The notes beneath the pieces were generated by a model. It had not been told where the DNA came from. It searched no databases and saw only the letters and a list, made by a program, of their open reading frames with translations. From Allorhizobium ampelinum S4 (GTDB lineage Bacteria > Pseudomonadota > Alphaproteobacteria > Rhizobiales > Rhizobiaceae), in contig NC_011989.1 of the NCBI RefSeq assembly GCF_000016285.1, forward strand, positions 1,057,001-1,121,000: 64,000 nucleotides of DNA, read 5' to 3'. Position numbers and translations under genes: made by a program. This document shows positions 1 through 8,339 of this stretch, in pieces. Position 1 is the stretch's first letter. Every line of letters begins with the position of its first letter.

Positions 1-282
1 GATTTCACCAAATGCACCTCGACCGACGATCAGAAAAAGCCGGGTATGATGAGAGGTGACCTCCGTATCTCCGCCTTCCTCATTCGTCCCGACAATTCGA
101 TCAGCTTTTCGGACGAGCATTTTACCATCACGACGATGGATAAAGAGCCGATCTACCAGTTCCTTCGCTATTCGCTGAAGCCGGACGAGACCGCAAGCTT
201 TACGATGACCACGCTGTCCATGCCCGAGAAGGCGCACAAGGGCGAGGTGATTGCCTATAATTGCAAATTCGCGACGGCATGA
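1..282 (+). CDS. C-terminal fragment of an unknown protein
   Basis: The reading frame is open from the first base of the window to the TGA at 280-282, so this is the 3' part of a gene starting upstream. An internal ATG ATG pair at 46 has no Shine-Dalgarno sequence and is unlikely to be the true start. The visible 93 residues alternate hydrophobic and polar positions with many Thr, Ser and Phe, as in a beta-sandwich. There is one Cys near the left edge and one near the end (YNCKFATA). No membrane segment is visible. I do not recognise the family and propose no function. Confidence 0.6.
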   Translation, partial: DFTKCTSTDDQKKPGMMRGDLRISAFLIRPDNSISFSDEHFTITTMDKEPIYQFLRYSLKPDETASFTMTTLSMPEKAHKGEVIAYNCKFATA

Positions 283-376
283 GCTTCTTCACTCCCTGAA
301 TATTTCCCTGTCAAAAGCCGGGGCGTGAATGCCTGCGCGATGCATGTGCTTTAAAGCGCGGCAATCATTGTGGGGA

Positions 377-405
377 TTGACTAATTTTGGTTGTATATAT
401 ATTTA
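377..405 (+). promoter_or_regulatory. candidate sigma-70 promoter for the beta-trefoil gene
   Basis: TTGACT at 377-382 is followed after 17 bases by TATTTA at 400-405 inside an AT-rich run (TATATATATTTAATAT). It lies about 85 bases upstream of the ATG at 491 and is the best -35/-10 pair in this gap. Inference from consensus only. Confidence 0.4.
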
Positions 406-447
406 ATATCCCTCTTAGGTAGAAAAAACAGAATGCTTCCGCTATTG

Positions 448-480
448 ATGGGCCGCGCAAGTTTTGGCGCGGCCCATTTT
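448..480 (+). promoter_or_regulatory. perfect 11-bp hairpin plus T-run in the leader of the beta-trefoil gene
   Basis: ATGGGCCGCGC (448-458) and GCGCGGCCCAT (467-477) are perfect inverted repeats around a short AT-rich loop. Four T residues follow, then the GGAGG ribosome site at 481. It has the form of an intrinsic terminator but sits inside the leader between the candidate promoter and the start codon, so it may be an attenuator, a 5' stabilising stem or the terminator of the preceding gene. Confidence 0.5.
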
Positions 481-490
481 GGAGGATATT

Positions 491-964
491 ATGGGAATTA
501 AGAATATTCGTTCTGCGGCATTTCAGAATGTGTTTTTACGCCTGGATGGAGCAGGAGATGTGTCGCCAGCGCCTAGTGGAGAGGGCACGGTCAATTGCCA
601 ATTCGGCGCAGGTCCTTATGAAGCCTTCCAGTTCGATGTAACTGAGGACGGCAGCGTGACGATCCGCTCAAACGAGTTTCCGTTGGTCTATTTGCGCCTT
701 GACGGCAATGGTGTGAGCTATGGGAATGCGGACGGCGGCGGCGTTGTAAATGGCCAGGTGAACCCCCCGGGTCCTTACGAGCATTTCCTCCTGGTGCCGC
801 AAGCCGATGGTACGGCTGCAATCCAGTCCAAGGCATTTCCGGGTCTTTATCTACGTGTTGACGGAAGCTCGGTCACGAAATTCGAGGGCGCCGGTTCCGG
901 CATTGTCAATGCCCAGATCGGGGTTGGGCCCTGGGAGAAATTCCATATCGTTGATGCAGCTTAA
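491..964 (+). CDS. beta-trefoil (fascin/ricin-like) repeat protein
   Basis: This encodes 157 residues from ATG 491, chosen because GGAGGATATT lies directly before it; a TTG at 464 in the same frame has no such site. The protein is three consecutive repeats of about 50 residues (roughly 7-59, 60-112, 113-157). Each holds a hydrophobic-Tyr/Phe-Leu-Arg-(Leu/Val)-Asp-Gly motif (VFLRLDG, VYLRLDG, LYLRVDG), a Val-Asn-(Cys/Gly/Ala)-Gln motif and Gly-Pro-(Tyr/Trp)-Glu-x-Phe. Threefold repeats of this size are typical of the beta-trefoil fold, used by many lectins and actin-binding proteins to bind carbohydrate or protein. No signal peptide is visible, so it is probably cytosolic or exported by a non-Sec route. 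Function unknown. Confidence 0.8.
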   Translation: MGIKNIRSAAFQNVFLRLDGAGDVSPAPSGEGTVNCQFGAGPYEAFQFDVTEDGSVTIRSNEFPLVYLRLDGNGVSYGNADGGGVVNGQVNPPGPYEHFLLVPQADGTAAIQSKAFPGLYLRVDGSSVTKFEGAGSGIVNAQIGVGPWEKFHIVDAA

Positions 965-982
965 CGAGCCAAGTTGCATTTG

Positions 983-1014
983 CCGCTCCCTGTCTTGGCA
1001 GGGGGCGGTTCTTA
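983..1014 (+). terminator. intrinsic terminator after the beta-trefoil gene
   Basis: CCGCTCCCTG (983-992) pairs with CAGGGGGCGG (999-1008) with one G-U pair around a 6-base loop, followed by TTCTTA. It starts 19 bases after the stop codon at 964. Confidence 0.6.
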
Positions 1015-1070
1015 TCCGGATCTGGTTCAAATAGAGCCGCAACGTTACGCTGATGTCCAGGCAGCCTCCC

Positions 1071-3233
1071 TCACATCTTCCCCGCCATCTTCACCGCAAA
1101 GGCATATTCAAACGCCACCTCTTCCAACCGCTGAAACCGCCCGGATTTGCCGCCGTGGCCGGCGGACATGTTGGTTTTCAGCAGATATGGCCCGGCATCG
1201 GGTGCATTTTCGCGCAGTTTGGCCACCCATTTGGTGGGTTCCCAATAGGTGACGCGGGGGTCGGTGAGGCCGGATAGGGCGAGAATGGGCGGATAGGATT
1301 TTTTGCCTACGTTGTCATAGGGGCTATAGGCGGCGATCCAGCGGTATTCTTCTTCTGACTCGATGGGGTTGCCCCATTCCGGCCATTCGGGCGGGGTCAG
1401 CGGCAGGGTATCATCCAACATGGTGTTGAGCACGTCCACAAAGGGAACGGCGGCGATGATGCCGGCAAATTTGTCGGGTGCCATATTGGCGACGGCGCCC
1501 ATCAACATGCCGCCAGCCGAGCCGCCTTCGGCGATGATCTTGTCATAGGCGGTGAAGCCTTCTTTCACCAGATGATCGGCGGCGGAGATGAAGTCCTTGA
1601 AGGTATTGACCTTATTCTCCATCTTGCCGTCTTCGTACCATTGGAAGCCCTTGTCCTTGCCGCCGCGGATATGGGCGATGGCATAGACGAAACCCCGGTC
1701 GGCCAGCGACAGGCAATTGGTGTTGAAACCAGCCGGAATGGTCACACCGTAAGCGCCGTAGCCGTAAAGCAGGCAGGGGGCGGACCCATCAAGGGCCGTG
1801 TCCTTGCGATAAAGCAGCGTGACCGGCACATCGACGCCATCATGCGCCTTGGCGAATACCCGGCGGGTCACATAATCCTCGGCCTTATGGCCCGATGGCA
1901 CTTCCTGGGTTTTCAGCAGCACCCGCTCGCGCGTCACCATGTTATAGTCATAGAGCTGGCTGGGCGTCGTCATCGACGAATAGGAGAAACGGATGACGGT
2001 GGCATCATATTCGGCAGCGCCTGACAGGCCAAGCGAATAGGCTTCCTCGGCAAAATCGATAGCGTGTTCTTCGCCGGTCTTGCGGTCGCGGATCATGATG
2101 CGCGGCAGGCCATCGCGGCGTTCCAGCCACAGCAGATGTCCGGCAAAGGCCATATGCGACAGGATAAGACGGCCCGGCACATGGGGAACGAGGTCTTTCC
2201 AGTTCTCCTTGCCCGGCGCGCCAACCGGCGCTTCCATGATTTTGAAATCCTGGGCACCGTCGGCATTGGTCAGGATGTAGAACACATCGCCGCCCTCGGT
2301 CATCGAATATTCGACGCCTTCCTCGCGCTCAGCCACCAGCTTAGGTTCTGCCGTCAGATCTTTGGTGGACAGCAGCCGGTATTCCGAGGTCTCGTGATCG
2401 TGGATGTCGATATAGATAAAGTCATCGAGCAGCGACCCGCCGACCCCCATGAAGAAGCCGGGGTCCTTTTCCTCATAGACCAGCCGGTCGGAGGATTGCG
2501 GCTCGCCGATAATATGGTGGAAGACTTTGGACGGGCGGTGGTTTTCATCCTGAAGCGTATAGAAAAAGCTCTTGCCATCGGGTGCCCAGACGCCGCCGCC
2601 AGCGGTATTGTCCAGCACATCGGCCAGATCTTCGCCGGTTTTGAGATCGCGGATGCGTAGCGTGTAATATTCCGACCCCTTGTCATCATAGCCCCAGATG
2701 CCACGGGCATGATCATTGCTATGGTCGATGCCGGACAGGCGGAAATAATCCTTGCCCGCCGCTTCCTTGTCGCCATCCAGCAGCAATTCGCGCAGGCTCT
2801 CGTCTTTTGGGTCGCCGTCGCGTGGAATGCGGAAATAGCGCGGCTGCTCGCCACCGGTCACGAAAGCCGAACCGTAAGCATAAGGACCATCCTTCATCGG
2901 TATGGAGCTGTCATCCTCCTTGATCCGGCCTTTCATCTCGGCAAACAGCTGCTGTTGCAGTGGCTTGGTATCGGCCATGGCCGCGTCCATATAGGTGTTT
3001 TCGGCCTCCAGAACTGCGCGGATCTCCGGATCAAGGATCGAGGTGTCCTTGAACATCTGCTGCCAGTTATCGGCCCGCAGCCACGCGTAGTCGTCAATGC
3101 GGGTGATGCCGTGGCGGGTGTCGCTCAGCGGTTTCTTCTGGACCGTGGGGGCGGTGGGCAGGTTGGCAAACAGGGACTTTGAGGGTGAAGACAAGAGCAA
3201 TCTCGCTTTTTTCGCATAGGCGGGGTTTGGCAT
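1071..3233 (-). CDS. ptrB: oligopeptidase B (prolyl oligopeptidase family, S9A)
   Basis: A cytosolic serine peptidase that cuts short peptides after basic residues. From ATG 3233 the product is 720 residues, close to the usual 690-710. The N-terminal part (about 20-430) is the beta-propeller domain. The C-terminal alpha/beta-hydrolase domain carries the nucleophile in GGSAGG (Ser572), the acid in SGLTDPRV (Asp658) and the histidine in SAGHGGKSGR (His693). The frame extends to 3389, but those residues overlap the promoter of the divergent DUF930 gene and look non-coding. A TTG start near 3195 is also possible because conserved sequence begins at about FANLPTAP. The gene is monocistronic and divergent from its right-hand neighbour. 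Confidence 0.92.
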   Translation of the reverse strand: MPNPAYAKKARLLLSSPSKSLFANLPTAPTVQKKPLSDTRHGITRIDDYAWLRADNWQQMFKDTSILDPEIRAVLEAENTYMDAAMADTKPLQQQLFAEMKGRIKEDDSSIPMKDGPYAYGSAFVTGGEQPRYFRIPRDGDPKDESLRELLLDGDKEAAGKDYFRLSGIDHSNDHARGIWGYDDKGSEYYTLRIRDLKTGEDLADVLDNTAGGGVWAPDGKSFFYTLQDENHRPSKVFHHIIGEPQSSDRLVYEEKDPGFFMGVGGSLLDDFIYIDIHDHETSEYRLLSTKDLTAEPKLVAEREEGVEYSMTEGGDVFYILTNADGAQDFKIMEAPVGAPGKENWKDLVPHVPGRLILSHMAFAGHLLWLERRDGLPRIMIRDRKTGEEHAIDFAEEAYSLGLSGAAEYDATVIRFSYSSMTTPSQLYDYNMVTRERVLLKTQEVPSGHKAEDYVTRRVFAKAHDGVDVPVTLLYRKDTALDGSAPCLLYGYGAYGVTIPAGFNTNCLSLADRGFVYAIAHIRGGKDKGFQWYEDGKMENKVNTFKDFISAADHLVKEGFTAYDKIIAEGGSAGGMLMGAVANMAPDKFAGIIAAVPFVDVLNTMLDDTLPLTPPEWPEWGNPIESEEEYRWIAAYSPYDNVGKKSYPPILALSGLTDPRVTYWEPTKWVAKLRENAPDAGPYLLKTNMSAGHGGKSGRFQRLEEVAFEYAFAVKMAGKM

Positions 3234-3422
3234 AAGGCCGGTGTTGCATGAGAGATAGGCGTCAGCCCGGCACCGATCAAGCATAAATCCATGGATTGGC
3301 CATGGCCGGGAGCAGCGACATGCTGCCCCGATCACAAATGCGGGATGCACGTTTTGAGTGCTGGCTTCGCGAGAAACCAGGCAATACATTCCGCCGAATC
3401 GGTATCTGTTAGGAAATTCTAT

Positions 3423-3812
3423 ATGCGATTGATGATTTTAGGGGGTGGTTTGGCGATGGTTTTTGCGCAATCGGCCTTTGCGCTTGACGCCGCTGCCACC
3501 CGCCAGCTCAAGTCGCTGTCGCCGGCCGAGCGGCTGGAACAGCGCTGCGACATGGAGGCGATGAGCCGGATTGGCAAGGATAGCAAAACCTATTCGCCCG
3601 ACAAGGTGATCGCCTATACGTTCGCCCAGACCAAGGCCGATGGCAACCGGCTGAAGGCGCCGGGCGCGGTGTTTCGCAGCAAGGGCCACTGGTATCGGCT
3701 GAAATACCAGTGCGAGACCGGCAACCAACGCCTGGACGTGAAGAATTTCAGCTATCAGGTGGGCGCCGAGGTGCCCAAGGAAAGCTGGAGCAAATATTAC
3801 TTGTATAATTGA
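3423..3812 (+). CDS. secreted DUF930 domain protein
   Basis: This is a 129-residue protein with a clear signal peptide: MRLMILGGG start, hydrophobic core and cleavage after QSAFA. The mature part contains LSPAERLEQRCDMEAM, the hallmark of DUF930, a family common in Rhizobiales and of unknown function. Two Cys residues (RC and QCETG) may form a periplasmic disulfide. The start at 3423 is supported by AGGAA about 8 bases upstream; the longer frame from 3291 overlaps the opposite gene. It is divergent from oligopeptidase B and convergent with the transporter at 3858. Confidence 0.82.
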   Translation: MRLMILGGGLAMVFAQSAFALDAAATRQLKSLSPAERLEQRCDMEAMSRIGKDSKTYSPDKVIAYTFAQTKADGNRLKAPGAVFRSKGHWYRLKYQCETGNQRLDVKNFSYQVGAEVPKESWSKYYLYN

Positions 3813-3857
3813 CGAGCAACAAGCCGTGGGGTGACGCCTGTCACCCTTTTCACCCTG

Positions 3858-4958
3858 TCACCCTGGCAGTTTTGGCTTCGGTGCCGCATGGGGCGCCAGT
3901 TCGGTGAAGATCGCCTTGCCGATCAATGCCAGAGGCACGGCCAGCATGGCACCCGCCGCGCCCCAGACCCAGGTCCAGAAGATGATGGCGACGAACACGC
4001 CAAAGGCGTTGATCTCCATACGCCGTCCCATCACGGCTGGCGTCACCAGATTTTCGACCAGCGCATGGACAGTGAAGAAAGCGATGGCGGGAAGCAAGCC
4101 GAATAGCAGGCTGCTATGGGTCAGCATTCCGGCCACGGCCAGCGCAAAGGTCATGGCGGTGACGCCGAGAAAAGGCACGAAGCTGGAGAGAAAGGCGAAA
4201 AAGCCCCAGAGTACCGGCAGCGTCAGCCCGCCAACCCAGGCAATCAGCAGGGCGCAGCAGCCGACGCCCGCGTAGATTACCGAAGCGGTGGCAAAGTAGA
4301 AGCCCAGCGCCGTTTCAATCGCATTGATGCTGCGGATGGCCGAGAGCCGGCGAGCGCGGTCGCGGAAAGAGACGATCAGAGTTTTGCGGATCGACACCCT
4401 CCCGGCCAGAAATAGCACCAATGCGGCAAAGAAAATCAATGTCTGGACGATGGCGGGCGTCACCTGGCTTGCCACTGTCGAGAGAATGCCGCCGCCATTT
4501 TCCAGCATCTTGTCGAGGTTGATAGGGCCGTTGCCGCTGGCAAGCCTGTCCAGATGCAGCCAGTGAAAGCGTTGAAAATAGGGTGTGAACCGATCCATCA
4601 TGGTCTGGCCAATGCTGGGGATGTCCTGCGCCAGTTCCATCAGCGGTCCTGCCAGCGTGTTGGCAATGATCGTCACCAGCGTGAAAAGCGCCGTGGTGAG
4701 CAGTACGGCGCTCATCATCGGCGGCACACCCAGTGCCTCCAGCCGGTCTGCTGCCAGACCCAGGATAAGGCCGACCACAACCGCAAGCGTCAGGGGCATC
4801 AGTATGGTGCCTGCGTAGTGCAGCGCGGCAATTGCCACAATCAGGAAGAGCCCAATCACCGCCCAGGCCTGCGCCAGTTCCAGCGCTGTCTTGCGGTGCC
4901 GGCCCAGCCGCGTTTCCGCCGGCTGCAAAATCCGCCGCTTCACCGTGTCATCCATCAT
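3858..4958 (-). CDS. AI-2E family transporter (PerM/TqsA type)
   Basis: This is an inner-membrane protein of 366 residues. A pair of N-terminal helices (about 30-75) precedes the characteristic soluble central region (about 95-150), followed by five or more helices including GGLTLPVLWGFFAFLSSFVPF and HALVENLVTPAVMGRR. The motif around FVPFLG and the Glu-Asn-(Leu)-Val-(Thr)-Pro stretch are family signatures. Members export autoinducer-2 or act as sodium/proton antiporters, and the substrate cannot be told from sequence. Transcribed alone, convergent with the DUF930 gene. Confidence 0.88.
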   Translation of the reverse strand: MMDDTVKRRILQPAETRLGRHRKTALELAQAWAVIGLFLIVAIAALHYAGTILMPLTLAVVVGLILGLAADRLEALGVPPMMSAVLLTTALFTLVTIIANTLAGPLMELAQDIPSIGQTMMDRFTPYFQRFHWLHLDRLASGNGPINLDKMLENGGGILSTVASQVTPAIVQTLIFFAALVLFLAGRVSIRKTLIVSFRDRARRLSAIRSINAIETALGFYFATASVIYAGVGCCALLIAWVGGLTLPVLWGFFAFLSSFVPFLGVTAMTFALAVAGMLTHSSLLFGLLPAIAFFTVHALVENLVTPAVMGRRMEINAFGVFVAIIFWTWVWGAAGAMLAVPLALIGKAIFTELAPHAAPKPKLPG

Positions 4959-5620
4959 GTCCGTTTACGTTCCCATCGGTGCCATCATTGTCTACGGCGA
5001 TGCTGGCACCAGAAGGTGCAAAGCCGCAACATGTTATATTTACTACATAATCTTTTCAGATTGCCAACAGCTCGACCTTCGCATCGCCATTTGGCGCTAT
5101 GGCTCGACGCTCTCCCAGAGAGCGCCGCTGAGGGGCGTCTTGACAAGCAATCCGTAATTAACGCGCAGAACGGGCAGTGGTTCCGCCCAGATTTTGCCTT
5201 GCTTGCGCCACTTTGGTGCGAATTGCGGGATTCAAGGGTTGTATCAATTTGGAGCAGGCGATCGGAACAGGTCGGGTCTCTGCACGATATACGCGCTAAA
5301 TCACGGGTTGCAGCCGTGAGCGTCAGCCTCCTTTCGTAAAATCCACTATTATTACAGGGGTCTACGAAAAATCGGCATTTTGAGTCTGCATCCATGGAGA
5401 TATGGAGGTTTTTGTAACTATCCGAAACAAAAAACCCCTGACACTGGCAGGTAACTGCTCCAAAAAAATAGAGATGCACCCAATAAAAGTGTCTGAAAAG
5501 TGTAAAAACCAAGATTTGTATTAGGGTTGGAAAAACAAAAAATGCAACTGAAAATATGTGTTTTTTGGCGCGGTTTCCAATACATTGATAGAGTAAATAA
5601 TATGTACAAGGCGGATGACT
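4959..5620. other. intergenic region without a convincing gene
   Basis: About 660 bases between divergent genes. The right half (from about 5330) is markedly AT-rich compared with its surroundings and carries a 7-bp inverted pair CAGGGGT/ACCCCTG about 75 bases apart. Long frames crossing it have no ribosome site and no recognisable protein pattern. The low GC may mark transferred DNA or a strong regulatory region for the oxidoreductase. Confidence 0.5.
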
Positions 5621-7393
5621 ATGCGTTTCATTATGGGTCGTCGAGTGTTTGTTGCTGGAGCGGCTAGTCTTTTTGCGTTGAGACCAAGTTTTGCACAGCA
5701 AGCGACCTATGATGTTATTGTCTATGGAATGACCAGCGGCGGGATTACCGCTGCCATACAGGCAAAAGTCATGGGAAGAACCGTGGCAATTGTTGGCGGC
5801 TGGCGTGAACGTCATCCCGGTGGGATGATGTCGGGCGGGCTTGGCGGCACCGATGTCGAGGCCGGCAGCGCCTTCGGCGGTCTGGCGCGCCATGTGATTT
5901 CCAGGATCAATCAAGAGGCCCAGGTGGCCGACGACCGGTTCGCCTTCGAGCCCCGGTTTGCCCAGACCGTGTTTGAAAAACTGCTGCGCGAATATGATAT
6001 TCCGGTGTTTAAAAGCCGTGGTGTGCTGCGGGTCGCCAAGACCGGACCCCGGATCGATGCGATGGAAACGGTTGACCGCCAGGTGTTTAATGGCCGTGTC
6101 TTCATCGACGCCAGCTATGAAGGCGACCTGATGGCCGCGTCAGGCGTTTCCTGGACCGTTGGTCGCGAGCCGCAGGACGGCGACAATGTGCTGAACGGGT
6201 TTCGCGGAACCCGGACGGATTCCTGGGGAGAAAATCATAATTTCCAGCTGCATCGCCGTTTCGAGCGGGTGATCGGTCAGGTCGGCGTCGATCCTTTCGT
6301 CACTGAGGGCGTGGCCGCCAGCGGGCTTTTGCCAGGCATCCGTAATTATCCTTCCCCGGAAGTTGGCGCGGGCGACCGGGCTGTGCAGGCCTATAATTTC
6401 CGCATGACCATGACGCGCGATCCGGCCCGCCGGGTGGATCTGCCCTCGACACCCCCGCCGGGCTTCGATCCGACCCGTTACGAATTGCTGTTCCGCTGGA
6501 TCAAGGCGCTTGGCGAACGCGGCCAGCTCGCGGACGCGGAAAACGCCGTCAAGATGCAGTTTCTTCTGCATAACGATCTTGGCAACGGCATTTTCGACAT
6601 CAACAATCGCGGTGCGGTCTCTACCGATTACATCGGCGGCTCCTGGGGCTATCCGCAGGCCGATTACGGCATGCGTGAAAAGATCTGGAAAGCCCATGAG
6701 CGCTGGACGCGGGGCCTGTTCTACGCGCTGCAACATCACAAGGACGCGCGCATGCCGGGCGCTCTGCGTGATGTGTTCCTTGATTATGGACTGGACGGCC
6801 AGCATTATCAGGACCCGCATGAAAACGACGAGGCGCATTGGCCCTATCAGCTCTATGTGCGGGAAGCCCGTCGCATGGTGTCCGACCATCAGATGACCGG
6901 CCACGACGTGACCGCTGCCGACGACCAGGAATTGCGCGACAACAACACGATTTCCACTGGTTCCTACAAGCGTGATAGCCACCATACCCAGCGCATCGTC
7001 CGTACCACGGTCAACATGCTGGGTACGCCGACGCTCAGTGTCTGGAACGAGGGCAATTTCGAGGCTGAGGCTGGCGGCGCTGACCGCATCTTCACCATTC
7101 CGCTGTCGGCCATCGTGCCGCGCCGGGCGGAATGCACCAATCTGATGTCGATCTTCGCGCTCAGCGCGACCCATGAGGCCTTCGGGGCGATCCGCATGGA
7201 AATGAGCCTGATGCAAACAGGACAGTCGGCAGGTGCCGCTGCCGCGCTCGTCGCTGTCAGCCGGGCCGATATTCAGGACGTGTCCTATGATGAGCTGATT
7301 TCCAGCCTCTACGTCCCACCGGGCGCCAAGCCCTCGGTTCTGCCGCGCGATCCCAACAGCCAGGCGCTGGCTTTCAACCTTCAGAGGTCGTGA
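5621..7393 (+). CDS. exported FAD-dependent oxidoreductase (FAD_oxidored family)
   Basis: This encodes 590 residues from ATG 5621, which has AAGGCGG six bases upstream; the ATG at 5615 abuts that site. The N-terminus MGRRVFVAGAASLFALR, cleaved after RPSFA, is a signal peptide with a twin Arg, fitting Tat export of a folded flavoprotein, although the motif is not a full SRRxFLK. A dinucleotide-binding loop follows (YGMTSGGITAAIQA) and then GGMMSGGLGGTDVEA, typical of FAD_oxidored proteins. The C-terminal RMEMSLMQTGQSAGAAAAL region is the second flavin-contact segment of the family. Substrate unknown. It is preceded by a low-GC spacer and followed by a weak hairpin at 7448-7469. Confidence 0.82.
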   Translation: MRFIMGRRVFVAGAASLFALRPSFAQQATYDVIVYGMTSGGITAAIQAKVMGRTVAIVGGWRERHPGGMMSGGLGGTDVEAGSAFGGLARHVISRINQEAQVADDRFAFEPRFAQTVFEKLLREYDIPVFKSRGVLRVAKTGPRIDAMETVDRQVFNGRVFIDASYEGDLMAASGVSWTVGREPQDGDNVLNGFRGTRTDSWGENHNFQLHRRFERVIGQVGVDPFVTEGVAASGLLPGIRNYPSPEVGAGDRAVQAYNFRMTMTRDPARRVDLPSTPPPGFDPTRYELLFRWIKALGERGQLADAENAVKMQFLLHNDLGNGIFDINNRGAVSTDYIGGSWGYPQADYGMREKIWKAHERWTRGLFYALQHHKDARMPGALRDVFLDYGLDGQHYQDPHENDEAHWPYQLYVREARRMVSDHQMTGHDVTAADDQELRDNNTISTGSYKRDSHHTQRIVRTTVNMLGTPTLSVWNEGNFEAEAGGADRIFTIPLSAIVPRRAECTNLMSIFALSATHEAFGAIRMEMSLMQTGQSAGAAAALVAVSRADIQDVSYDELISSLYVPPGAKPSVLPRDPNSQALAFNLQRS

Positions 7394-7447
7394 GGAAGGC
7401 CAGCGAGCCGCTCCATCGATAAAATTCTCTTGACGGCAGCACGATAG

Positions 7448-7474
7448 AAGCGTTTTTCCCGAAACGCTTTCTTC
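7448..7474 (+). terminator. possible weak terminator after the oxidoreductase
   Basis: AAGCGTTT (7448-7455) pairs with AAACGCTT (7462-7469) around a short loop, followed by TCTT. The stem is perfect but only half G+C, so termination is uncertain. Confidence 0.35.
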
Positions 7475-7556
7475 AAGGCAGGATGCAGCATCCCAGACCT
7501 TGGTATGAGGGCCTTGGTATCACGGCCATCTGGCTGGCAGGCGCGAGAAGAGTGTC

Positions 7557-8336
7557 ATGGTTGTTTTGGATGTCCGCCGGATCGGTATTTACCTGTCATC
7601 ACTGCTATTGGGGTCGATGCTGCTCAATGGGGCAGCAAAGCCTGCTCTTGCCGCTGCGGATGGTTTGATCGAGCCGAAACTGCATATTCATGCCGCCCCG
7701 AAAGGGTTGGTGCAGGTGGCGGTGACGCTGGATGCCTGCATGGGCAAGACCGATATGCGTATTCTCTCCACCCTGTTGGATGACAATATCAAGGCGACGA
7801 TTTTCGTTACCGGTCGTTGGATACGGTCCAATCCGCAGGCCGTTGCCGTGCTGAAATCCAGACCGGACCTGTTCGAGGTGGAAAACCACGGCGAAAACCA
7901 CATCCCGGCGGTGGATTATCCGACCACCGTCTATGGCATCGCTGCCGCCGGATCGCCGGAAGCTGTTGCCGAGGAAGTGACCGGCGGCGCGGACGCCATG
8001 CGGGCCGCAGGATTTTCTCCTCCGCGCTGGTACCGGGATGCCACGGCCAAATATTCCCCCTCCGCCATCGCTGAGATCAAGGCGATGGGCTACCAGATCG
8101 GCGGCTTTTCGATCAATGGCGATTCCGGTTCGCTGCTGGGCGCCAAACAGACCGAACAGCAATTTGCCCACGCCAAAAACGGTGACGTGCTGATCGCCCA
8201 TATCAACCAGCCCACCCACGCGGCTGGTGAAGGTGTGGTTGCCGGTTTAAAGGCACTGAAGGCAAGGGGCGTGGTGTTTGTGCATCTGAGCGAGGCAGGC
8301 CCTGTGGAAACGGTCAAAGGCCCGCCAGTCAACTGA
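7557..8336 (+). CDS. secreted polysaccharide deacetylase-family protein (NodB fold)
   Basis: This is a 259-residue protein with a signal peptide ending near KPALAA (residues 1-33). The NodB-fold motifs are modified: motif 1 is TLDACMGKTD around Asp59 rather than TFDDG, and motif 2 is HGENH (111-115), a metal-binding His pair. RWYRDATAKYS and the late IAHINQPTHAAGEG match later motifs of this subfamily. The expected reaction is metal-dependent removal of N- or O-acetyl groups from an extracellular or cell-wall polysaccharide. The replacement of the second Asp in motif 1 by Ala-Cys is common in a divergent subgroup and may change activity. It follows the oxidoreductase by 160 bases. Confidence 0.82.
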   Translation: MVVLDVRRIGIYLSSLLLGSMLLNGAAKPALAAADGLIEPKLHIHAAPKGLVQVAVTLDACMGKTDMRILSTLLDDNIKATIFVTGRWIRSNPQAVAVLKSRPDLFEVENHGENHIPAVDYPTTVYGIAAAGSPEAVAEEVTGGADAMRAAGFSPPRWYRDATAKYSPSAIAEIKAMGYQIGGFSINGDSGSLLGAKQTEQQFAHAKNGDVLIAHINQPTHAAGEGVVAGLKALKARGVVFVHLSEAGPVETVKGPPVN

Positions 8337-8339
8337 CAT

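Noticed and set aside
4554..5339. 261-codon plus-strand frame over the AI-2E transporter start
   Set aside because: Mostly the complement of the transporter gene, Arg/His/Gln-rich as shadows usually are.
4985..5914. 309-codon minus-strand frame crossing the start of the oxidoreductase
   Set aside because: It overlaps a well-supported gene, crosses AT-rich non-coding DNA and has no recognisable protein pattern.
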